From: Arenicellales bacterium | GTDB lineage: Bacteria > Pseudomonadota > Gammaproteobacteria > Arenicellales > JAJDZL01 | Length of the DNA: 64,000 nucleotides | Assembly (NCBI GenBank): GCA_951813075.1 | Contig: OX638343.1 | Coordinates: 1,172,149 to 1,236,148, forward strand | Reading direction: 5' to 3' | Shown: positions 1 through 7,922 of the stretch, piece by piece | Layout: each line of letters begins with the position of its first letter | How positions within the stretch are numbered: the stretch's first letter is position 1 | The notes under the pieces: generated by a model | Databases searched by the model: none | Told to the model about the DNA's origin: nothing | The model's input: the letters and a program-made list of their open reading frames with translations, nothing else | Program-made: the position numbers and the translations under genes

Positions 1-125
1 GCCGCTTTGACGATTCGCATCACTTCATCTCGCCGGTAGTCTGCATAGACATTTCCGGCCCATCGGGCACGGTCAACCACCCGGTTGGCTTGAAAAATCG
101 GTGTTGGTGTTGAATGAACTGCCAT
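1..125 (-). CDS. N-terminal fragment of an aldehyde-dehydrogenase-like protein (cut by window edge)
   Basis: An open frame runs off the left edge and starts at an ATG at 125. The visible 41 residues include RARWAGNVYADYRRDEV followed by MRIVKA. This resembles the N-terminal helix of acylating or sulfoacetaldehyde-type aldehyde dehydrogenases, where an A-R-x-A-x(4-5)-Y motif precedes a V-x-x-I-V-x-A helix. No catalytic part is visible, so the family call is an inference from a short helix only. An in-frame GTG 27 bases upstream is another possible start. The gene follows NAD-GDH on the same strand after about 220 bases, so it could be read from its own promoter or from read-through. Confidence 0.4.
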   Translation of the reverse strand, partial: MAVHSTPTPIFQANRVVDRARWAGNVYADYRRDEVMRIVKA

Positions 126-343
126 CAAGAATTTCCCATTTATTCCACGCACTATTTCGCGTTGTAGGGAAAATTCTATTCTGCGTCAAATGCGATAGGC
201 TTGACAGTACAAATCAAATAATTGACTTTTCGGCGTGAAACGCACTCTCTGGATGCTAAATTCTTGACATGATACGCCGTCGGATCACTACAAAAATTAA
301 AGTGCTGTTGGGAATCTTACGGCTGACTGGCCCTGGAAACTCG
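126..343. other. Intergenic region between the dehydrogenase fragment and NAD-GDH
   Basis: This AT-rich spacer of about 220 bases separates two minus-strand genes. It must hold the 3' end signal of NAD-GDH and probably the promoter of the partial gene. I see no clear stem-loop with a T-tract and no convincing -35/-10 pair. Confidence 0.4.
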
Positions 344-3300
344 CTAGTCGGAACTTCGACCTAGCAGATGCACCTCGCTGATTGCGACAGACAAGGTTGC
401 AAAATCAACTTTGCTGATCGATTTCATATCCGCGATTATGCTTGCCAACATACGGCATCCATTGTTGTTCACATTCATCCATTCAGAAACCGCAACCTTG
501 GGATCGCTTTTCTGAGCGCTTTGCACCACATCACTGACAATCGCAAATTGATGGGAATGAACGTCATCAGCAAGCCTTGACTTGGCAAGATTGTGCCATC
601 GATTTTCCACTGGAAGCTGGGCGATTTTCTGCCGAATCCAAATCAGTTCGAGCCGAGCGCCGATATCAAAGTAAACTGCGGCGACAAATGCAGCTGACTT
701 CTTGGATGCCTTAATAATTTCAACGATATCAAACGCGGTCGAAAGCGTAATCAATTCGACGACCCGGCATGCGATCGCCTTCGGTACCTTATTGGAAGTC
801 AAGTCCTTTATCTGCTTATTCATCACAGCAACGTACTGCTTCGTCAACGACTTCGACAGACTCTTGGTCAGTTTCGCGATGTCAGATTTGAAATATTTGA
901 CCGACTCTTCAATATTCAACGGATGTCCGCGATGACGCAACAACCATAGTGCGGAGCGTTCCAGAAGACCGCTGGCATACGAGAGCATGGTAATTTGTGT
1001 ATGAGCAGGTACCTTGTTGTCAAGATCCTCAATCGTCTGCCAGATGTCTCTCATGTCAAACACTTCCCGCGCAACACAGAAGGCTCTAGCTACATCGTCA
1101 TATCCGGCGTTCGTAAACTGTCTCATCCTGAACACGAATGTCGGTCCGACTCGGTTCACGAGATTATTGGTAACCGATGTCGCAATAATTTCACGTTTGA
1201 GACGATGATCATGCATTTCGCTACTGAACTTCTCGGACAGCCGATGCGGGAAATACGCGTACAACTCCTGAATCAAGTAGGGGTCCTCCGGCATGTCCGA
1301 ATCCAGCAGATGCTGATACAGCGTCATTTTCGAGTAGTCAAGTACTATGGAAAGTTCCGGATAGGTAAGCCCCAAGCCTTCGCTCTGCCTGCGCCTGATC
1401 TCGTCCCGGTCGGGTAGAAATTCCAGAGCAGGATCCAAATCATCGGAAGATTCCAGTTCTCGGATATACTGCCAATGCTCTCTGATCAAGCGGTTCGACT
1501 CAGCATTGATCGAACTGAGTGCTTGACTCTGCTGGTAGTTGTCGGTAAGAACGAGTTCTGCGACCTCATCCGTCATGTCCCTCAAAATCTTTTCGCGCTG
1601 CTTGTCAGTCATGTCACCGTTGCCGACGACCTGATTGAGCAAGATTTTGATGTTGACCTCGTGATCAGAGCAATCCACGCCGCCTGAATTATCGATAAAA
1701 TCAGTAAAGCAACGTCCACCGCTCAGGCAAAATTCAACCCGCCCGAGCTGAGTCATGCCCAAATTTCCACCTTCACCCACAACCTTGCATCCCAACTCGT
1801 TACCGTTGACGCGAATGGCATCGTTCGAGCGATTTTCAGTATCCGCGTGGGTTTCGGTAGTCGCCTTGACGTAGGTCCCGATTCCACCGTTCCAAAGCAG
1901 ATCAACCGGTGCCTTCAGCATTGCATTGAGCAGTTCGTTGGGTGTAAGTTGTTTTCGTTTTATGCGCAATACCTGCTGCGCCTGAGGGCTAAGGTCAATC
2001 GCTTTCGCAGTTCGATCATAAACTGCGCCGCCCTTGGAAATCAGATCCTTGTTGTAGTCTTTCCAAGTCAATCCTGGCGTCTCAAACAAACGTTTACGTT
2101 CCTTGAAACTGATCGCGGCATCAGGGTTCGGATCAAGAAAAATCTCAATGTGATTGAATGCACCAACCAATCTGATGTGCTCTGACAATAACATGCCGTT
2201 ACCGAACACATCGCCGCCCATGTCCCCAATACCAATTACAGTGAAATCCGTTGTCTGTATATTCGTACCCAATTCGCGGAAGTGACGTTTTACGGACTCC
2301 CATCCACCACGGGCTGTGATACCCATGCCCTTGTGGTCGTAACCGACCGAGCCGCCGGATGCGAAAGCATCTCCCAACCAGAATCCATATTCCTGTGACA
2401 ATGCGTTGGCAACATCAGAAAAAGTTGCTGTGCCTTTGTCTGCCGCGACCACCAAATAAGGATCATCGTCATCGTAGCGTCTGACATTGGCAGGCGGTAC
2501 AATTTCTCCGGCGACGATATTGTCGGTGATATCCAACATTCCTCGGATGAAATTCCTGTAACATTCGATCGCATGATCCTGCATAGTCATATCGGGGGGT
2601 GGCTGTTGTTTGATCACAAAACCTCCTTTCGACCCGACTGGTACAATCACTGCATTCTTCACCATCTGTGCCTTGACCAGTCCCAATACTTCGGTTCTGA
2701 AGTCCTCGCGTCTGTCCGACCATCTCAGCCCACCTCTTGCTACCTTGCCACCTCGAAGATGTACAGCCTCGATATGTGGTGAGTAGACAAAAATCTCGAA
2801 CATTGGTCGTGGGTCCGGCATCTTATCGATTCTTGCACAATCAATTTTGAACGAGAGATACCCCAAGCGCTTGCCCGAGTCATCTGTACAGTAGTGATTT
2901 GTGCGAAGGGTACTGGCAATCACATTCAGATATCCCCTGAGAATTACATCCTCATCAAGACTGACAACTTTATCCAAATGCGCATATAGCCGATCGCGCA
3001 GTTCTGTTTTCTGCTCCTCCGTTGCTGCAATATCGGGAGCAAACAACAACTCGAAATACTCGACTAAATCCGATGTCATATCGACATGTCGAATCAGAGT
3101 TTCCGTAATGTATGATTCACTGAAAGCACTGCCTATCTGCTTCAGGTATTTACTGTAAGCGCGAAGAACCACCACCTGCCACCAATTCAGATTTGCCGCC
3201 AGAACAAGTTGGTTGAAGCTATCGTTTTCAGCTTGTCCGCGCCAGATGCTCTTGAACGCATCCTCGAAGCTCTCCCGATACTCATCCGCTACGAGTTCCT

Positions 3301-5149
3301 TTCCATTTGCTTCAACCAAGGTGTAGTCATGGAGCCACAAATAGCGCCCATCAGCCAGTTTGATTTCGTAGGGTTTCTCCTCGATCACTCGCAATCCCAT
3401 GTTCTCCAGTACGGGTAGACTGTCAGACGGAGAGATCTGCGTTCGGTAACTGTAGATTCTCAAGCGAATCCTATTCTTGTCCGGTTCGTTCAAAGGCTGG
3501 TAGAACGACACGGCCATATCGCTCTTATTACTCAAACCAGCAAATTTCGCCAGATCTGCTGCTGCCACCCAGGGTGAATGGTCTTCCTGATAACTCGCAC
3601 TGAATGATTCTTCGTACTGTTTGTAGTACCGAAGTCCCGTATTCTCACCGAAGCGTTTGATTGCTGCCTGATAAAGCGAATCATTCCAGGTGATAGCAGC
3701 GTCTTCCGCCAACTGCTGAATCTCAGCTAGTGCCCGTTTCGGAACTGAATGCATTTCGACATGTATCGTGTAAGTGATCCTGGCCAGAACCGATCCAGAA
3801 AATGTCGAAAGGAACTCCGAGGAAATACCATTGAGAGATTCCATCAGGATGTCGTTGATCTTGACTCTCAAAGCACGGTTGAACAACTCATGGGGTGTGT
3901 AGACGATAGCCGAATAGAATCGGCCATACTGCTCACGACGAAGCAATACCTTCACTCGCTGATGTTCCTGCAACTCGAGTGTATCCGCAACATCTTCAAA
4001 CAGTTCTTCCTTTGAGACCTGAAACATCATGTCTCTCGGATAGTTCTCCATGATGTTGGTCAAAACCCGGAGGCTATGCGTAGTCGAAGAGAATCTGCTT
4101 CGCCGTAATACGTACTTCATCTTGTCCCGCAGAACCGGGATCAGTTCAGCACTGCCGTTGTACACGGTGGAACCGAATAATCCGACGAATATTCTTATCC
4201 CCTTACATTCGCCGTCTTCAGAGAAATTTGGAAACGCGATCAGGTCCATATAGCTTGCGCGGTGAATTGGAGAATTTACATCTGCTTTGGTAATCATCAA
4301 AGATGGTTCACGAATATTGGATGCCAATTCATCGATCGGGAAAACTTGCTCTATATTTTCAATTGAACACAACCATCCCAAAACCGATTTTCTATCGAAC
4401 TTGACTTTGCCATCTGCACCTGACAACAACTCACAATATCCAAGAAAAGTGAAATTGCCACTATTCAGCCATTCACTGAATTCTGCATAGTCTTGCAAAT
4501 TTGAATTTTCCTGCTGCTTTTCAATATTTCGGATGTTTTCGGCCGTGGCTGTGGCACGTTCACGCATAGTCGACCAGTGCTCAACAGCCAACTCGATACT
4601 TTCGAACGTTTTCGTCAGTAAAGAACGGAGTTTCTCAATCTCTTTCGCATCGGCAGGCTTGTCAAATTCAAAATGCAGATACGATTCGAATACCCCCTTC
4701 AGATCACTCGCTGCGAGCGGTGAAGAGATGTTTTGAAGTACTCCGTTTTTGTCGCGTTTGGCGAAAAATACAGGATGAACCGACAAGTGCTTTCGCAATC
4801 CCATCTGACTCAGAACATTCGATATCGAATCCACTAAAAATGGCCGGTCTATCGTAACCACTTCTAGAACGGCGTATTCCGATCGCCATCCATCGCGCTC
4901 CACATCCGGAATGTAGATTCGAATATTGGGTTGATCCCCTGTACGTTTCTTTCCGAGATTTATATGTGCGAGAGCTGCACCTTTCAGATCAAAGAGATCT
5001 CTGTTACACAGATCCTCATAGGGGACACCATAGTAATAGTGGTTGATGAAATCGGAAAAATAGGGTATGTCACTGGTTGCCGCGCCAACTTCATCGTTCG
5101 TCATTCTTTTGATGAGCGCCTCGGTCTGCTTGGAATGCAAAATCGACAT
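344..5149 (-). CDS. gdhB: NAD-specific glutamate dehydrogenase, large (~180 kDa) type
   Basis: Converts L-glutamate to 2-oxoglutarate and ammonium with NAD, usually in the catabolic direction (amino acid and polyamine breakdown), in the cytosol. The product is 1601 residues, normal for the large bacterial NAD-GDH class. It has a long N-terminal regulatory half with ACT-like parts and a catalytic core from roughly residue 800, with the lysine-rich signature GGLRWSDRREDFR, then VKAQMVKNAVIVPVGSKGG, and later TVIGIGDMGGDVFGNGML. I placed the start at the ATG at 5149 because GGAG lies 10 bases upstream; the longer frame back to 5236 adds a cysteine-rich stretch unlike the family. A divergent AraC-type regulator lies 280 bases away and may control it. 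Intact. Confidence 0.96.
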   Translation of the reverse strand: MSILHSKQTEALIKRMTNDEVGAATSDIPYFSDFINHYYYGVPYEDLCNRDLFDLKGAALAHINLGKKRTGDQPNIRIYIPDVERDGWRSEYAVLEVVTIDRPFLVDSISNVLSQMGLRKHLSVHPVFFAKRDKNGVLQNISSPLAASDLKGVFESYLHFEFDKPADAKEIEKLRSLLTKTFESIELAVEHWSTMRERATATAENIRNIEKQQENSNLQDYAEFSEWLNSGNFTFLGYCELLSGADGKVKFDRKSVLGWLCSIENIEQVFPIDELASNIREPSLMITKADVNSPIHRASYMDLIAFPNFSEDGECKGIRIFVGLFGSTVYNGSAELIPVLRDKMKYVLRRSRFSSTTHSLRVLTNIMENYPRDMMFQVSKEELFEDVADTLELQEHQRVKVLLRREQYGRFYSAIVYTPHELFNRALRVKINDILMESLNGISSEFLSTFSGSVLARITYTIHVEMHSVPKRALAEIQQLAEDAAITWNDSLYQAAIKRFGENTGLRYYKQYEESFSASYQEDHSPWVAAADLAKFAGLSNKSDMAVSFYQPLNEPDKNRIRLRIYSYRTQISPSDSLPVLENMGLRVIEEKPYEIKLADGRYLWLHDYTLVEANGKELVADEYRESFEDAFKSIWRGQAENDSFNQLVLAANLNWWQVVVLRAYSKYLKQIGSAFSESYITETLIRHVDMTSDLVEYFELLFAPDIAATEEQKTELRDRLYAHLDKVVSLDEDVILRGYLNVIASTLRTNHYCTDDSGKRLGYLSFKIDCARIDKMPDPRPMFEIFVYSPHIEAVHLRGGKVARGGLRWSDRREDFRTEVLGLVKAQMVKNAVIVPVGSKGGFVIKQQPPPDMTMQDHAIECYRNFIRGMLDITDNIVAGEIVPPANVRRYDDDDPYLVVAADKGTATFSDVANALSQEYGFWLGDAFASGGSVGYDHKGMGITARGGWESVKRHFRELGTNIQTTDFTVIGIGDMGGDVFGNGMLLSEHIRLVGAFNHIEIFLDPNPDAAISFKERKRLFETPGLTWKDYNKDLISKGGAVYDRTAKAIDLSPQAQQVLRIKRKQLTPNELLNAMLKAPVDLLWNGGIGTYVKATTETHADTENRSNDAIRVNGNELGCKVVGEGGNLGMTQLGRVEFCLSGGRCFTDFIDNSGGVDCSDHEVNIKILLNQVVGNGDMTDKQREKILRDMTDEVAELVLTDNYQQSQALSSINAESNRLIREHWQYIRELESSDDLDPALEFLPDRDEIRRRQSEGLGLTYPELSIVLDYSKMTLYQHLLDSDMPEDPYLIQELYAYFPHRLSEKFSSEMHDHRLKREIIATSVTNNLVNRVGPTFVFRMRQFTNAGYDDVARAFCVAREVFDMRDIWQTIEDLDNKVPAHTQITMLSYASGLLERSALWLLRHRGHPLNIEESVKYFKSDIAKLTKSLSKSLTKQYVAVMNKQIKDLTSNKVPKAIACRVVELITLSTAFDIVEIIKASKKSAAFVAAVYFDIGARLELIWIRQKIAQLPVENRWHNLAKSRLADDVHSHQFAIVSDVVQSAQKSDPKVAVSEWMNVNNNGCRMLASIIADMKSISKVDFATLSVAISEVHLLGRSSD

Positions 5150-5180
5150 TAAGACAATCTCCAGAAGTGTGAAATCCGTA

Positions 5181-5210
5181 ACTATATTTACTATACAGCA
5201 TAACCAGCAA
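5181..5210 (-). promoter_or_regulatory. Candidate sigma-70 promoter of NAD-GDH
   Basis: Read on the minus strand, TTGCTG (5205-5210) and TATAGT (5181-5186) are separated by 18 bases. They would start transcription about 25 bases before the ATG at 5149. Judged by eye only. Confidence 0.35.
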
Positions 5211-5272
5211 CACAAGAAAAATTCACGCGCATTCAATACGTCGGATCATCTTCGCATCAACTTTTGATATAT

Positions 5273-5321
5273 CCAACCTTTGGTAGCGTTTATTAGTTCA
5301 GGAACAGTCCGAAAAGGTTGG
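5273..5321. repeat. 9-bp inverted repeat in the gdhB/AraC divergent region
   Basis: CCAACCTTT at 5273-5281 is repeated in inverted form as AAAGGTTGG at 5313-5321, with a 31-base spacer. It sits between the divergent NAD-GDH and AraC-type genes, upstream of the candidate gdhB promoter. A role as an operator is inferred from position only; AraC proteins more often bind direct repeats. Confidence 0.35.
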
Positions 5322-5429
5322 TATTCGATCGAATTGAAACTCTTCATCGATAAATATTTCTTGTAATTTGAACCAATAATGCATAAAACTATGTGGTTAG
5401 TTCTCAAATCAGTCGGACCCTGATCGGTC

Positions 5430-6512
5430 GTGAGCCTTACATCAATGCAACATTTTCAGAAGACTGGAGTGTTGCAACAAATAGATAACGACGCTGAGCC
5501 ATTACCGCACGTATTGGCACCGGCAGCTACCGGCGTTGACGGATTCATCAACCGTCATGGCGGTGATGTTGATCGAATTTTCGGCGAAGCTGGGGTGGAT
5601 CTGCAGTGTATCGGCAATCCGACAATCGGTATGTATCTGAAATCATTCTGCAATTTGTTTGAATGTGCCTCGACTAATACACAAAACGACAATTTTGGTC
5701 TGTGGTTCGGAAATCAATTTCAGCCTAGTGATCTCGGTCTTTGGGGATATGCCGCGATCTCTTCGCCCAACTTGGGCAGCGCACTTGACAATCTGATCGA
5801 CCTGTTCAGGTTTCACCAGCAGTGCTCAATGTTGCGACTCGCTACAACCAGGAAGAATTTGAAACAGCTTGAATATCAGGTTCGCGATCCACAAATACTG
5901 CAGCGCAGACAGGATGCTGAGCTCTCACTCGGAATGTTTCTGAACGTGTTCCGGGAATGCACAGGAAGTGACTGGCAACCCGAAGAGGTGTATTTTGAGC
6001 ATCCAAAACCAGAAAATTCCCGCGAGCATGAAAATGCTTTCAATGCACCGGTCTTTTTCAGTCAGCGGGTTAACGCGATCGTTTTTTCGCCGGAGATTCT
6101 CGAAAGACGAATGCCGAACTGCGACCTCAAGTTGATGTCTTTGACTCGTGTCTGCCTTGAATCCCTACACACTGAAACTCCTTTTTCGCAAAGTCTCACA
6201 GACCGAATTCGCAACATTATTCGGATCAAGCTAGCCGACGGCTATCCTTCCTTGGAGTCTGTGGCTGAAAGCATTTACATGAGTCCCAGTGCCATCCAGC
6301 GCAACCTCGCTTGGGAGGGACTTTCCTATACCGAACTTGTCGAAGAAACCCGAAAAAATCTGGCCGAGATATATTTCAAGCAGCGAAACCTCTCGTTATC
6401 TGAAATCGCCTATCTTCTCGGCTACTCTGAGCTAAGCGCGTTCAGTCGGGCATTTCGTCGATGGACTGGCTATTCCCCGCGTGAATTTCGTGGCCAAAAC
6501 TTGGATCATTGA
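5430..6512 (+). CDS. AraC-family transcriptional regulator (Arabinose_bd-type N-terminus)
   Basis: A 360-residue regulator. The N-terminal two thirds (about residues 30-225) resemble the Arabinose_bd-type ligand-sensing domain of OruR-like AraC proteins, with GLWFGNQFQPSDLGLWGYA and a later histidine-containing loop. The C-terminal AraC double helix-turn-helix covers about residues 265-355 and ends in the standard signature with SLSEIAYLLGYSELSAFSRA and FRRWTGYSPREFR. The frame starts at a GTG at 5430; an ATG at 5445 is an alternative, and neither has a strong ribosome site. It is divergent from NAD-GDH. In pseudomonads, related AraC proteins sense ornithine or arginine and control glutamate dehydrogenase, so control of its neighbour is a reasonable inference. 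Confidence 0.9.
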   Translation: MSLTSMQHFQKTGVLQQIDNDAEPLPHVLAPAATGVDGFINRHGGDVDRIFGEAGVDLQCIGNPTIGMYLKSFCNLFECASTNTQNDNFGLWFGNQFQPSDLGLWGYAAISSPNLGSALDNLIDLFRFHQQCSMLRLATTRKNLKQLEYQVRDPQILQRRQDAELSLGMFLNVFRECTGSDWQPEEVYFEHPKPENSREHENAFNAPVFFSQRVNAIVFSPEILERRMPNCDLKLMSLTRVCLESLHTETPFSQSLTDRIRNIIRIKLADGYPSLESVAESIYMSPSAIQRNLAWEGLSYTELVEETRKNLAEIYFKQRNLSLSEIAYLLGYSELSAFSRAFRRWTGYSPREFRGQNLDH

Positions 6513-6679
6513 TTCCAGATTGAGATAGACTCGGGATAATATCGACACCATCAGTCGATAATCGATTTTGTAGTTGGACTGGTGAACTTGCAATTTTTTC
6601 AACCATGTATCTAAAAGCGGCTACGCAATCCAAGTATCCATCCATGTCTTTTCGGTAGTCCATAGTGAATTAATTATAA

Positions 6680-6717
6680 ATGGTTATAATAAATGACTAG
6701 TCGTAAAATATAACCAT
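6680..6717. promoter_or_regulatory. Palindromic operator/promoter of the first toxin-antitoxin operon
   Basis: Perfect 9-bp inverted repeat ATGGTTATA (6680-6688) and TATAACCAT (6709-6717), with a 20-base spacer. It ends 21 bases before the antitoxin ATG. A TATAAT hexamer overlaps the left arm (6685-6690). Phd/VapB-type antitoxins normally repress their own promoter at such sites, so this is the likely autoregulatory operator. Confidence 0.6.
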
Positions 6718-6737
6718 AATTGCATGGAGGAATTCTT

Positions 6738-6962
6738 ATGAAAACGATTGCGATTACTAAATTCAAGGAACAGTGTCTAGCACTTTTGGATCAGCTTGAT
6801 GAAGAGGGCCTAGTAGTTTCCAAGCATGGTAAACCAATCGCAAAAATTGTCCCGTACAGTCGTCAGAATGCGGAACTGATAGGCTGTCTGAAGCACGAAA
6901 TCAAGATTCATGGTAGTCTTTATTCAACCGATTCACAATGGAATGCAAATGATAAATCTTGA
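6738..6962 (+). CDS. Phd/YefM-type antitoxin
   Basis: A 74-residue antitoxin. The N-terminus (MKTIAITKFKEQCLALLDQL, then VVSKHGKPIAKIVPY) is the typical Phd/YefM DNA-binding fold, and the C-terminal tail would wrap the toxin. The start at 6738 is set by GGAGG nine bases upstream; the longer frame from 6720 would include that ribosome site. The gene overlaps the downstream PIN toxin by 14 bases, so the two are translationally coupled. It is expected to neutralise the toxin and to repress the operon through the inverted repeat just upstream. Confidence 0.85.
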   Translation: MKTIAITKFKEQCLALLDQLDEEGLVVSKHGKPIAKIVPYSRQNAELIGCLKHEIKIHGSLYSTDSQWNANDKS

Positions 6963-7308
6963 CACGCATATTCTTATTTATGCCTTTGTTGGCGAGCTTG
7001 AATCGAGGGAGAAACAATTATTGGAAAGCAATCCGTGGTCAATTTCTGCAATTGTTTTGTGGGAATTGGCAAAACTGGAACAACTAGGTCGTGTAGAAAT
7101 TGATCTTCACAGCCGTCCTGTAATTCGTCAATTGAATCGAATACAGACATGGCCCATCACATTTGATATTGCGTGCACATCAACTAGGCTTGATTTTCGC
7201 GGAGATCCAGCAGACGAATTAATTTCTGCCACTAGCATCGTGCACAACGTACCATTATTGACTCGAGACAGATTAATCCACAGTTCAAATTTAATTCCAT
7301 TCGCTTAG
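6949..7308 (+). CDS. vapC: VapC-type PIN-domain toxin
   Basis: A 119-residue PIN-domain ribonuclease toxin. The four acidic residues expected for Mg-dependent RNA cleavage are visible: D5 in MINLDTHILIY, E39 in VLWEL, D89 in GDPADELISA and D107 in LLTRDRLI. I chose the ATG at 6949 because it puts the first aspartate at the family's usual position and has GGA six bases upstream; an ATG at 6943 is also possible. It follows its antitoxin with overlapping frames, the standard layout. Known VapC toxins cut initiator tRNA or rRNA; the target here cannot be told from sequence. Confidence 0.85.
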   Translation: MINLDTHILIYAFVGELESREKQLLESNPWSISAIVLWELAKLEQLGRVEIDLHSRPVIRQLNRIQTWPITFDIACTSTRLDFRGDPADELISATSIVHNVPLLTRDRLIHSSNLIPFA

Positions 7309-7922
7309 CAAATCAAAAGCGGTATGAGCGTGTAACCAGTAGAGTTGGAAAGACTCTGATGGTGGTTAAACGCAATCAAATTAATTAGATTTGATACTTT
7401 GACTTTGTATGATTTGTCCGACGCAACACATAATGATCGATTGAAACTGATGTTTGCCAAATAGTCTGGATTTCAGAGTGAAAAAGGGAAGTTGAGTTAG
7501 TGAATGATAAGGAAGTCGACGTTGCAATTCCGAGTTTGGAGTAACCTCAAATTCTGACAATGTCCTCCTATTCGCTAACCAGCATATTTTTATCACAATC
7601 CAGTCGTGCAAATGAGCAATTCAACTTGTACCGCAATGTTCAGAATAAAAATCGGTTCGCGTTCCAACATAGCCAACCGCCTTTTTGGTTAATCAATGTC
7701 CTTGACGAAGGTGGATGGATCAGACCGATCAAATGACCTGACAGAATTGTGGAAAGAACGAGCGTTGGATCACCCTGGTTTGCCATTTCTGAGGTGAAAG
7801 GGTAAAAAGCTCAAAAGCATTGTTTCCTTTCACCTATCCGTAGTCTTTGGTTTACCTGTATATTCTTATCGAACAAGACTTTTCTGTTCTTTCCGAATAC
7901 CAAGCAATATCGAGAGCACTTT
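7309..7922. other. Gene-free region upstream of recQ
   Basis: About 610 bases without a convincing gene. Short minus-strand frames here have no ribosome sites and no family signature. The only structure I see is the inverted repeat at 7792-7835, listed separately. No clear LexA box was found in front of recQ. Confidence 0.5.
7792..7835. repeat. 10-bp inverted repeat upstream of recQ
   Basis: AGGTGAAAGG (7792-7801) and CCTTTCACCT (7826-7835) form a perfect 10-bp inverted repeat with a 24-base loop, ending 87 bases before the recQ start. It has no T-tract, so it is more likely an operator or a leader hairpin than a terminator. Confidence 0.45.

Noticed and set aside
995..1417. 140-codon plus-strand frame inside NAD-GDH
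   Set aside because: Antisense shadow of a conserved enzyme, with no ribosome site.
6442..6663. 73-codon minus-strand frame over the end of the AraC-type gene
   Set aside because: It overlaps the coding end of the regulator, has no ribosome site and shows no known domain.
7854..7875. LexA box in front of recQ
   Set aside because: Only one half site (CTGT) is present; the matching CAG half at the right distance is missing.
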